Shown in pieces: positions 1-5,700 of a stretch of 9,562 nucleotides of DNA. Numbering within the stretch: the first letter of the stretch is position 1; each line of letters starts with the position of its first letter. Position numbers and translations under genes: made by a program. Source of the DNA: Neptuniibacter sp. (GTDB lineage Bacteria; Pseudomonadota; Gammaproteobacteria; Pseudomonadales; Balneatricaceae); the NCBI GenBank assembly GCA_024686055.1, contig JAIBDV010000082.1, forward strand, positions 1-9,562. Reading direction: 5' to 3'. The notes below the pieces were generated by a model, which saw nothing but the letters and a program-made list of their open reading frames with translations, did not search any database and was not told where the DNA came from.

Positions 1-1587
1 CAGTACGCTTTCAGTCAGCTCCAGCAGCAGATCCTGCGGGGTGCAGTGATGCCTGGATACCAGCTGCATCAGGTTGTTGATAAACCCGGGTTGTACGATG
101 TGTGCGCCGGAGATATTGATGGAGACTCGAATGGAGGTCGGGAACAGCTGTCGAATACCGGCCAGATCTTTACAGACCTGTTCGATAACCCAGGACTCCA
201 GCCGCGCAATCTTGCCGCTGCCTTCGGCGGCAGAAATAAATTCCAGCGGTGACAGTGGGCCCAGTGTCGGGTGGTGCCAGCGTAACAGGGCCTCGACTAG
301 CAGAACGTCCTCATTGCTGCCGTTAACGATGGGTTGGTAATGCACGGCAAGCTGGGTTTCGCTGATGGCGATATCCAGGTGTTGCAGAATCTGTGCCCGG
401 CGGTGCAGATAGGACTCCATGCCGGGCCGGTGGATCACGGCCTGATTTCGACCCTGTTTTTTTGCTTGGTACATGGCCGCATCAGCCTGAATCAGGAGGT
501 CTTTCAGCTCCGTTGAGTCATGGGGTGCCGACGCAATACCGATGCTGCCGGACACCTGAACGACACAGTCCTGCGCGACCTCATAGGGGCGGGCGATGTC
601 AGATAACAGTGTCTGAGCCTGGGCGTTGATCTGCCGTGTGGTCAGCCGATCAAGGAATATAATAATAAACTCGTCGCCACCAACCCGGGCGCAGATCTTA
701 CGCCCTCTCTGTGCCATCAGCACATTGGCGAGCTGGCGTAACAGTTCGTCACCGGTGTTGTGGCCGTAGCTGTCGTTTATCGGTTTAAAGCCATCCAGGT
801 CGATATAGAACAGGGTGTATTCTGTACCCCGGTAACTCTTCATATACTGCAACAGGCCACGACGGTTCATCAGGCCGGTGAGGAAATCAGAGCGAGCCTC
901 GTTAGCTGTTTCTATCTCTCTGAGTTTGCGTTCCTGAATGTCCACCAGGGTTAGCACATAGCAGGGGTGTTCACTGAGCTCTGGCTGGGTGGTAACTTCG
1001 GCATGGTGCCACCGTAAGCCTTTCAGGGTTTTCAGCTCGAGATCACGGCCCAGTGAGCCCATGCCCTGAACAAAAGAAACCCCTGAATTCTCTGCCAGAA
1101 TCTGCTTGAGATTGGATATCTGCTGGCCAAACTGGTCGGCAAAGGGCGGGTTGAAGCTGACGATATCGCCCGCCTCATCAAATAGCACCGCGATAGCTGC
1201 ACTTGGGATATCGCCGCGATTGAGCAATTCAGGTGAAAACTGCCCCTCCAGTAGCATGGCGGGGCGTGGCCCTGACTCGGAAGGGATGTAGACGCCGGAC
1301 AGACGACAGAAAACCCGCTTCTTGATCCCATATGGGCAGATCTCCCACCAGGTATCAAAACAGTCCCCGTTCTGGAACCGCTCCAGATAACTGAGCAGTG
1401 TTTGCTGCACTGCCTGGGATTGACCCGTGGAAAAATCCCTGGCACACAGCTCTTCAAGGTCAGTTGCCTCCCAGAGTTCCAGCCCGGCCGGATTTGCCCA
1501 GGCCAGTTTCTGGCCAATGATGTCATACACCCAGATTGGCGAGCGAAGTGTCACAGCGCTTAATTGATCAAGGTGGGGCAGGCTCAT
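1..1587 (-). CDS. PAS-GGDEF-EAL cyclic-di-GMP signalling protein (C-terminus cut by window edge)
   Basis: The frame is open from ATG at 1587 to position 1 without a stop (529 codons). The N-terminal ~220 residues look like two PAS-type sensory segments (roughly 15-110 and 125-220, for example SPIWVYD and IAVLFDEAGDIVSFNP). A GGDEF domain follows, with an intact GGDEF motif at 303-307, which is the signature of diguanylate cyclases. An EAL domain starts near residue 395, with EAL at 432-434 and ELTES at 523-527; the rest of the phosphodiesterase domain lies outside the window. The position of the RxxD inhibitory site, five residues before GGDEF, reads RGRK, so product inhibition through a classical I-site is probably absent. 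No signal peptide or membrane segment is visible, which suggests a cytosolic protein. An in-frame TAA lies upstream of 1587 with no other ATG between, which supports this start, although its ribosome-binding site is weak (AAGGGA, distant). Whether it makes or degrades cyclic-di-GMP cannot be told. Confidence 0.93.
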   Translation of the reverse strand, partial: MSLPHLDQLSAVTLRSPIWVYDIIGQKLAWANPAGLELWEATDLEELCARDFSTGQSQAVQQTLLSYLERFQNGDCFDTWWEICPYGIKKRVFCRLSGVYIPSESGPRPAMLLEGQFSPELLNRGDIPSAAIAVLFDEAGDIVSFNPPFADQFGQQISNLKQILAENSGVSFVQGMGSLGRDLELKTLKGLRWHHAEVTTQPELSEHPCYVLTLVDIQERKLREIETANEARSDFLTGLMNRRGLLQYMKSYRGTEYTLFYIDLDGFKPINDSYGHNTGDELLRQLANVLMAQRGRKICARVGGDEFIIIFLDRLTTRQINAQAQTLLSDIARPYEVAQDCVVQVSGSIGIASAPHDSTELKDLLIQADAAMYQAKKQGRNQAVIHRPGMESYLHRRAQILQHLDIAISETQLAVHYQPIVNGSNEDVLLVEALLRWHHPTLGPLSPLEFISAAEGSGKIARLESWVIEQVCKDLAGIRQLFPTSIRVSINISGAHIVQPGFINNLMQLVSRHHCTPQDLLLELTESVL

Positions 1588-1897
1588 GACAGTAACGGCG
1601 TTCCCTTGCTGTGGTTGATACGGCGGCGGTGGCTTTGGTGCTGTGGGCTGCGACAGGCTTTAATCTGTGTTGTCGTTGTCGTGCGACCTGAATTTTTATG
1701 AAATAAAATTTCAATAATACTGCTTAGTTAAGACCAGTTTTCATAAAAGTACAGAGAGGCCGGTAGTGGGGTAAGTGCTGCCGTTTTCGGCTTCAGTCGC
1801 ACAAGGATGTTGTAGTCATTGATGTCGGATCATCAAATAAGTTCAGTTAGGGGCTATCAGGAAAGGTGGTGGTGGAAGTTTTCTAAACCCCAGATAC

Positions 1898-1921
1898 ACA
1901 AAAACCGACTCAAGGTCGGTT
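1898..1921 (-). terminator. Rho-independent terminator downstream of ssrA
   Basis: Read on the minus strand, a 7-bp stem (AACCGAC with GTCGGTT) encloses a 5-nt loop (CTTGA) and is followed by TTTTTGTG. It lies about 70 nt past the mature tmRNA 3' end, so the primary transcript would carry a 3' trailer that must be trimmed to the CCA end. Confidence 0.75.
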
Positions 1922-1929
1922 CCAGTGCT

Positions 1930-1951
1930 AAGTGCGACGGCCGTCTCACTT
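1930..1951. repeat. 22-bp imperfect palindrome in the ssrA 3' trailer
   Basis: The left arm AAGTGCGACGG (1930-1940) is matched by the inverted right arm (1941-1951) with one mismatch, C1935 against T1946. The centre is the perfect 10-bp palindrome GACGGCCGTC. It lies between the mature tmRNA end and the terminator, so it would be transcribed as part of the precursor. Its function is unknown. Confidence 0.55.
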
Positions 1952-1968
1952 TGCTTTTCTCACTTACC

Positions 1969-1981
1969 GAGTCAGTGACTC
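1969..1981. repeat. 13-bp perfect palindrome just past the tmRNA 3' end
   Basis: GAGTCA-G-TGACTC is a perfect inverted repeat around a single central base. It begins 12 nt beyond the tmRNA CCA end in the transcribed direction. With a 1-nt spacer it is unlikely to form a full hairpin, so it could be a protein-binding site or chance. Confidence 0.45.
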
Positions 1982-1992
1982 AGGAAGAGAGT

Positions 1993-2354
1993 TGGTGGAG
2001 GTGGCGGGGATCGAACCCGCGTCCGCCAATCCTCCGCCTCCAGCTCTACATGCTTAGACTTCTCTATTGAGTTAACCCGGCACGACCCGAGAGTCAGGGT
2101 GTTTAGGGCGAGCCTTTTTAAGTTTTAACCCTTCGTCTTAAGGCGAAGCTTCCAGGCGATTCTGTCTCAAATGACATTGCAAAATCCTAAAGTTACAGAC
2201 ACCTGTAGGAGCAATGCTAGCGGCCCTTAGGCTGCTAGAGCGTAGTTATCGTCGTTTGCAACTATAACTGTGTAGTGATGGATTAACGTGTTTCACTACA
2301 AACACGACATGCACCGAGAGGTTTTGTAATCGGCGTCGAAGCCAAATCACCCCC
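1993..2354 (-). ncRNA. ssrA: tmRNA (one-piece, tag ANDDNYALAA)
   Basis: This is transfer-messenger RNA, which with SmpB rescues ribosomes stalled on broken mRNAs and tags the unfinished protein for proteolysis. The minus strand begins GGGGGTGATTTGGCTTCGAC and ends with a TTCGATCCCCGC T-arm followed by CACCTCCACCA. The 5' GGGGGTG pairs with the 3' CACCTCC (one G-U pair) to make a 7-bp acceptor stem, leaving A and an encoded CCA. The length of 362 nt is normal for one-piece bacterial tmRNA. The internal reading frame, resuming at GCA (2257-2259), encodes ANDDNYALAA and stops at TAA (2227-2229); this differs from the E. coli tag ANDENYALAA at one residue. The gene lies directly downstream of smpB in the same direction, so both parts of the system are adjacent. 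Confidence 0.97.
2227..2259 (-). other. tmRNA tag reading frame (ANDDNYALAA)
   Basis: Ten codons plus TAA inside ssrA. The resume codon is GCA, and the five bases before it (TAGTT, giving ATAGTTGCA) resemble the usual upstream context of tmRNA resume codons. The C-terminal LAA is the degron end recognised by ClpXP-type proteases. The Asp at position 4 is the Pseudomonas form as I recall it. Confidence 0.93.
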
Positions 2355-2359
2355 ACTAG

Positions 2360-2378
2360 TCAGGCTAGTATAGCCTGA
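2360..2378 (-). promoter_or_regulatory. ssrA promoter with a perfect inverted repeat over the -10 element
   Basis: On the minus strand TATACT (2367-2372) is a good -10 hexamer. It lies 12 nt before the mature tmRNA 5' end, which implies a short leader removed by RNase P. The -35 region is weak (about TTCTTC at 17-bp spacing). The -10 sits inside an inverted repeat with 8-bp arms, TCAGGCTA and TAGCCTGA, separated by GTA. The repeat could be an operator. I do not recognise the motif. Confidence 0.6.
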
Positions 2379-2381
2379 ACG

Positions 2382-2401
2382 ACAGCAAAGAAGAATGCTG
2401 T
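2382..2401. repeat. Inverted repeat between smpB and ssrA
   Basis: ACAGCA (2382-2387) and TGCTGT (2396-2401) form 6-bp arms around an 8-nt spacer. There is no T-tract behind it on the minus strand, so it is not a convincing smpB terminator. It overlaps the -35 region of the ssrA promoter and could affect read-through from smpB or promoter activity. Confidence 0.4.
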
Positions 2402-2422
2402 AACTGCTTTATTTTTCAGCTT

Positions 2423-2902
2423 TTATTGATTAGCTGACAGGGTACGCTGTTTTTCGCGTGACCAGTCACGCTCTTTTTCCGAAGCGCGTTTATCATGCAG
2501 CTTCTTACCTTTTACCAGCGCGATCTCGCACTTGATGTTGCTGCCTTTCCAGTACATGGACAGCGCAACACAGGTAAAGCCTTTGGCATGAATCGCCAGT
2601 TGCAGGCGCTCAATTTCGCGACGGTTAAGGAGCAGTTTGCGATCACGGGTCGGGTCGGCCACCACATGGGCGCAGGCGGTCTTCAGTGGGGTGAAATGTG
2701 CCGCGACCAGCCAGGCCTCGTCATTTTTCAACACCACGTAAGAGTCAGCCAGTTGAGCCCGGCCATCACGCAGACTTTTGACTTCCCATCCGGTCAGCAC
2801 CATGCCCGCCTCGAATTTTGTATCTATCTGATACTCGTGGCGTGCTTTGCGGTTCTGACAGATGGAACTGCTGTTGTTACTGGATTTCTTCTTTTTTGCC
2901 AT
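2423..2902 (-). CDS. smpB: SsrA-binding protein SmpB
   Basis: SmpB binds the tRNA-like part of tmRNA and brings it to the A site of stalled ribosomes, where its C-terminal tail probes the empty mRNA channel. The 159-residue product is of usual family length. It shows the family landmarks QNRKARHEY (16-24), FEAGMVLTGWEVKSLR (30-45), DSYV (53-56), RKLLLN (88-93) and the basic tail KGKKLHDKR...REKQR (131-153). The N-terminus carries an unusual Lys- and Ser/Asn-rich stretch (KKKKSSNNSSS) before the conserved part. The ATG at 2902 has no Shine-Dalgarno sequence, and a TATAAT hexamer ends only 8 nt before it, so the message may be nearly leaderless. ssrA follows 68 nt downstream on the same strand. 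Confidence 0.97.
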   Translation of the reverse strand: MAKKKKSSNNSSSICQNRKARHEYQIDTKFEAGMVLTGWEVKSLRDGRAQLADSYVVLKNDEAWLVAAHFTPLKTACAHVVADPTRDRKLLLNRREIERLQLAIHAKGFTCVALSMYWKGSNIKCEIALVKGKKLHDKRASEKERDWSREKQRTLSANQ

Positions 2903-2910
2903 AGCGCGGG

Positions 2911-2916
2911 ATTATA
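2911..2916 (-). promoter_or_regulatory. smpB -10 element (TATAAT) 8 nt before the start codon
   Basis: A perfect TATAAT on the minus strand is followed by CCCGCGCT and then the smpB ATG. Transcription starting about 7 nt after the -10 would begin within a base or two of the ATG. The -35 match upstream is poor (about TTTCCT at 17 bp). A second, unseen promoter further upstream cannot be excluded. Confidence 0.5.
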
Positions 2917-3087
2917 AGCCTGAGGGGCGATTAAGGAAAGTGTTAGTCACTACTGGTTGCTGCGACTGCCGTGGCCTGGCTGTTGGCTGGCGAGCCTGAC
3001 CGGGCTGTGTCGTGGCGTTGATTTCTGCCAGAACAGAGGCCGGTAGCAGGCTGGGTTGACGCTTTTCGGTTGTAATCTGAGGCAGGA

Positions 3088-3222
3088 ATGGCAAAAATGC
3101 GCGCTCCCGCGGACCATAAGATGGCGATTTGGAATGTCGATAGCACAGACTATTCATGGCAGCTGGGCGAGCCGGTGGGTATTTATTTTTGCCGCCACGG
3201 GTTCTGCTGTAGGGCTGGGTAA
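3088..3222 (+). CDS. Possible 44-codon leader ORF overlapping the transporter start
   Basis: ATG at 3088 is preceded by GAGG at 3079-3082, five nt away, which is a better ribosome-binding site than that of the transporter. The frame runs to TAA at 3220-3222 and overlaps the first ~30 codons of the transporter in another frame. The predicted peptide begins MAKMRAPADHK and ends CRHGFCCRAG. I recognise no family, and no independent coding signal can be shown. It may act as a leader that modulates translation of the transporter, or be chance. Confidence 0.2.
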   Translation: MAKMRAPADHKMAIWNVDSTDYSWQLGEPVGIYFCRHGFCCRAG

Positions 3223-4489
3223 CATCTGGAAGTTTCCCTATATCGTTGGCCTGCATGGTGGCGGTGCCTTTGTGTTGCTGTATCTCGGCTGCATCCTGAC
3301 CGTGGGTGTGCCACTGATGATGGCAGAGGTGCTGATTGGCCGTCGAGCCCGGCTGAGCCCGGTTAACGCCGTGGCTGCACTGGCCCGCGAGTCAGGCCGT
3401 AATGAGCGCTGGCAGATTGCTGGCGGCATGGGGGTGCTGGCCGGGGTGCTGATCTTCTCCTTTTACTCGGTGGTGGCCGGCTGGGTGCTGGAGTATGTGC
3501 TGGCCAGTAGTCGGGGGGAGCTGATTGATATTGGTCATGTGCAGGCCAGTGAGCGGTTTAACAGTCTGCTGGCCGACCCGCGAACGATGTTTGGCTGGCA
3601 CAGTCTGTTTGTGCTGGTGGTGATGAGTATTCTCGCCGCCGGGGTGGTGCAGGGTCTGGAGCGGGCTACCCGGCTGATTATGCCAGCGTTGTTTGCCTTG
3701 CTGGTGGTGTTGCTGGGGTATTCGGCGACCAGTGGTTACTTTGGCCAGGCCTGGAATTTCCTATTCAGTTTTGAAACCCGTCAGCTGAGCTGGGAGGGGG
3801 CGCTGGCCGCCCTGGGGCATGCCTTTTTTACCCTGTCGCTGGGGATGGGTGCGATCATGGTGTATGGCTCTTATATGCCAAAAAATGCGTCGATCAGCGG
3901 CGCGGTGCTGACGGTGGCCGCACTGGATACAGTGGTGGCGCTGGTGGCCAGTCTGATTATCTATCCAATTGTTTTCTCCACCGGAGTTGACCCTGCTGTC
4001 GGCCCCGGGCTGATGTTTATTACCCTGCCGGTGGCGTTTGATCATATGCCGGGTGGCCAGGTGATCGGGCTGCTGTTCTTCGGCCTGGTGGCGCTGGCGG
4101 CGATTACTTCGGCGATCTCGCTGATGGAGCCAGCGGTGGCGTTTCTGGTGGAACACCTGGAAATCGGCCGGATACAGTCCTGTGCTTTATTGGGGGCAGC
4201 GGTCTGGCTGCTGGGGACGGTGGCACTGGGTTCCTTCAATGTGCTCAGTGGTATTGAGCTGTTTGATCGCAACATTTATAACCTGCTGGATTATGTTACG
4301 GCCAATATATTACTGCCGCTGGGGGGCATTCTGGTGGCGCTGTTTGTTGGCTGGCAGGTGAAGCGTAGTGCGTTGCGCAGTGAGTTGGCGATCAGCAATT
4401 CTGTGCTGTTTAAGGTATGGTATCTGCTGATCAGATTTGTCGCGCCGGTGGCGATTGGGGTTGTCTTTTTGCAGAATCTCAAAGCCTGA
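3134..4489 (+). CDS. Sodium-dependent transporter, neurotransmitter:sodium symporter (SNF) family
   Basis: An inner-membrane secondary transporter of the LeuT/NSS fold, which uses the sodium gradient to import small molecules, typically amino acids. The substrate cannot be told. The 451-residue product opens with HGSWASRW and the strongly conserved first helix GSAVGLGNIWKFPY (23-36), then GGGAFVLLYL, the MMAEVLIGR turn, and about 11-12 hydrophobic segments to the C-terminus, as usual for bacterial members. I chose ATG 3134 because related proteins begin a few residues before the SWASRW motif. The same frame extends upstream to a TTG at 3056, but those 26 residues do not resemble the family. 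The Shine-Dalgarno sequence before 3134 is poor. The gene is divergent from smpB, and its stop is 25 bp before ratA with no terminator between, so ratA and rnfH may be co-transcribed with it. Confidence 0.92.
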   Translation: MSIAQTIHGSWASRWVFIFAATGSAVGLGNIWKFPYIVGLHGGGAFVLLYLGCILTVGVPLMMAEVLIGRRARLSPVNAVAALARESGRNERWQIAGGMGVLAGVLIFSFYSVVAGWVLEYVLASSRGELIDIGHVQASERFNSLLADPRTMFGWHSLFVLVVMSILAAGVVQGLERATRLIMPALFALLVVLLGYSATSGYFGQAWNFLFSFETRQLSWEGALAALGHAFFTLSLGMGAIMVYGSYMPKNASISGAVLTVAALDTVVALVASLIIYPIVFSTGVDPAVGPGLMFITLPVAFDHMPGGQVIGLLFFGLVALAAITSAISLMEPAVAFLVEHLEIGRIQSCALLGAAVWLLGTVALGSFNVLSGIELFDRNIYNLLDYVTANILLPLGGILVALFVGWQVKRSALRSELAISNSVLFKVWYLLIRFVAPVAIGVVFLQNLKA

Positions 4490-4514
4490 GGCGTCGTAAA
4501 CGATAGGAAAGACT

Positions 4515-4949
4515 ATGACACAGGTAGACCGCAGTGCGCTGGTTTTACACAGTGCGGAGCAGATGTTTGACCTGGTAGACCGGGTAGAGCGCTACGCGGA
4601 ATTTTTACCCGGCTGCGTTCGCACTGAAGTGATCAGCCGGACGGACGACGAACTGGTGGCCACACTGCATCTGGCCAAGGGTGGCCTAAAATATCAGTTC
4701 TCCACCCGTAACCAGCTGGAACGCCCCGGGCGGATGACACTGCAGCTGGAAGAGGGACCGTTCAGTCGTCTGCAGGGCGAGTGGCGATTTATCCCGCTCA
4801 GCGATGAGGCCTGCAAGGTGGTGCTACATCTTGAGTTTGAGATCGGCGGCAAGCTGACAGCGCTGGCGATTGGTAAGCTGTTTGAGCAGGTGGCCAGTAA
4901 TATGGTTGATGTGTTTGTCAGCCGTGCTGACCAGGTGTACGGAGCTTAG
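4515..4949 (+). CDS. ratA: RatA-type START/polyketide-cyclase-like protein
   Basis: A 144-residue protein of the RatA / ubiquinone-binding COQ10-like family, which has a START-type lipid-binding fold. E. coli RatA has been described as binding the 50S ribosomal subunit and hindering subunit association, while relatives in other organisms bind quinones, so the role here is uncertain. Family features are the start MTQVDRSALV, MFDLVDRVERYAEFLPGC (17-34), and the C-terminal LFEQVASNMVDVFVSRA. AGGAAAG at 4505-4511 is a good ribosome-binding site. rnfH starts 2 nt after the stop, the usual pairing of these two genes, and they are surely translated from one message. Confidence 0.92.
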   Translation: MTQVDRSALVLHSAEQMFDLVDRVERYAEFLPGCVRTEVISRTDDELVATLHLAKGGLKYQFSTRNQLERPGRMTLQLEEGPFSRLQGEWRFIPLSDEACKVVLHLEFEIGGKLTALAIGKLFEQVASNMVDVFVSRADQVYGA

Positions 4950-4951
4950 AC

Positions 4952-5266
4952 ATGATTGAAGTAGAAGTGGCATTTGCCCTGCCGGATGAGCAGAAAATTA
5001 TTACATTGCAGGTCGAAGACGGCTGTTCAGCGTATGACGCAGTAATAAAGTCAGGTATTATTGAATTGTTCCCGCAGATTGATCCGGACGGTTATCCGAT
5101 GGGCATCTTTGGTAAAGCGATTCGTAATCCAAAGGATACAGTATTGAAGGTGGGCCAGCGGGTTGAGATCTATCGCCCGTTGATTGCTGACCCGAAAGAG
5201 GCCCGGGCCAAACGCGCTGCCAAAATGAAAGCTCAGAAGGATACTGAAGCAGCGCGCGGAGAATAA
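4952..5266 (+). CDS. rnfH: RnfH family ubiquitin-like protein
   Basis: A small 104-residue protein of the RnfH (RatB / UPF0125) family, with a beta-grasp ubiquitin-like fold. Its biochemical role is not firmly established. Recognisable parts are MIEVEVAFALPDEQ at the start, GCSAYDAVIKSGI (24-36), GIFGKA (51-56), VLKVGQRVEIYRPL (65-78), and the basic Ala/Lys-rich tail KEARAKRAAKMKAQK common in the family. The ribosome-binding site GGAG (4941-4944) lies in the last codons of ratA, so translation is probably coupled. Its stop is 8 bp from the stop of the convergent bamE gene. Confidence 0.93.
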   Translation: MIEVEVAFALPDEQKIITLQVEDGCSAYDAVIKSGIIELFPQIDPDGYPMGIFGKAIRNPKDTVLKVGQRVEIYRPLIADPKEARAKRAAKMKAQKDTEAARGE

Positions 5267-5274
5267 AGCGTTGG

Positions 5275-5619
5275 TTATTGTGCGGGTTCGCTTGCACTAC
5301 CAGGGCGGAAATCTCCACCCAGACCTGACAGACGGTCATCGGTGAATTGCAGGGTAAGGCGCTCGCGGGTGAAACTGCCGTCGGTATCTTTCAGGGTGTA
5401 GACGTAGTCCCAGCGGTCAGCGTTGAAGCTGTCTTCAACCAGCGGGGTGCCCATCACGAAACGGACCTGCTTTTTGGTCATGCCAGGGCGCAGCTTGTCG
5501 ACCATTTCCTGGGTAACGATATTACCCTGCGGAATGTCGATTTTGTACACACCCGGGAAGCCGGAACATCCTGTAAGAACAAGTGTGAGAATAGCAACTG
5601 AAGTGAACGTTTTTATCAT
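5275..5619 (-). CDS. bamE: Outer membrane assembly lipoprotein BamE (OmlA/SmpA)
   Basis: BamE is a small lipoprotein subunit of the BAM complex that inserts beta-barrel proteins into the outer membrane. From ATG 5619 the product has 114 residues. It has a short signal peptide MIKTFTSVAILTLVLTGC with lipobox LTGC at 15-18, and Ser at +2 favours outer-membrane sorting. The SmpA/OmlA domain follows with VYKIDIPQGN (24-33), LRPGMTKKQVRFVMGTPL (43-60), RWDYVYTL (69-76) and LTLQFTDDRL (88-97). The frame can be extended upstream to a GTG at 5652, but this adds 11 residues ahead of a well-formed signal peptide, so I prefer 5619, which has GGAAG upstream. It is divergent from fur, an arrangement known in Pseudomonas and Xanthomonas (omlA-fur). 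Confidence 0.95.
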   Translation of the reverse strand: MIKTFTSVAILTLVLTGCSGFPGVYKIDIPQGNIVTQEMVDKLRPGMTKKQVRFVMGTPLVEDSFNADRWDYVYTLKDTDGSFTRERLTLQFTDDRLSGLGGDFRPGSASEPAQ

Positions 5620-5700
5620 CTGTGACTGGCTTCCAATGTGGGGTCGAAACACAGATAATGGATTCTACACTTCGAGTCACGAACAGCATAGAGAATTATC
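5620..5700. promoter_or_regulatory. Shared bamE-fur divergent promoter region
   Basis: Only 81 bp separate the two start codons, so the promoters must lie back to back or overlap. For fur, GATAAT (5654-5659) is a plausible -10, with a weak TTCCAA (5631-5636) at 17-bp spacing. For bamE on the minus strand, TAGAAT (5662-5667) is a plausible -10 without a clear -35. The GATAATGGATT stretch faintly resembles half of a Fur box, but I see no full match to the 19-bp consensus. The fur ribosome-binding site is weak (AGAGA at 5690-5694). Confidence 0.45.

Larger units (their letters stand above)
1588..1992. other. Non-coding region between ssrA and the GGDEF-EAL gene
   Basis: About 405 bp without a credible gene. 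From the ssrA side it holds a perfect 13-bp palindrome (1969-1981), a 22-bp imperfect palindrome (1930-1951) and a rho-independent terminator reading on the minus strand (1898-1921). Closer to the GGDEF-EAL gene is an AT-rich stretch with a perfect inverted repeat, TGAAAT-AAA-ATTTCA, at 1699-1713. That stretch probably contains the promoter of the minus-strand gene, but I could not place convincing -35 and -10 elements. No integrase, attachment-site duplication or insertion sequence is seen next to the tmRNA 3' end, a common integration site. Confidence 0.7.

Noticed and set aside
1819..2070. Plus-strand ORF of 83 codons ending in WRWRGSNPRPPILRLQ
   Set aside because: It runs antisense through the 3' tRNA-like end of ssrA; this kind of peptide is a known artefact of reading tRNA and tmRNA genes on the wrong strand.
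3056..3133. N-terminal extension of the transporter from TTG at 3056
   Set aside because: The 26 added residues do not resemble the family, whose members start just before the SWASRW motif.
2912..3256. Minus-strand ORF ending 9 nt before smpB, with a Pro/Gln/Thr-rich C-terminal half
   Set aside because: It overlaps the conserved start of the transporter, has no recognisable domain or ribosome-binding site, and its composition looks like a shadow frame. A short upstream gene coupled to smpB cannot be fully excluded.
5620..5652. GTG start of bamE at 5652
   Set aside because: It would add 11 residues ahead of a complete lipoprotein signal peptide; ATG 5619 gives a normal signal peptide.
5654..5664. 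Fur box upstream of fur
   Set aside because: Only GATAATG matches; the remaining positions do not fit the 19-bp consensus.
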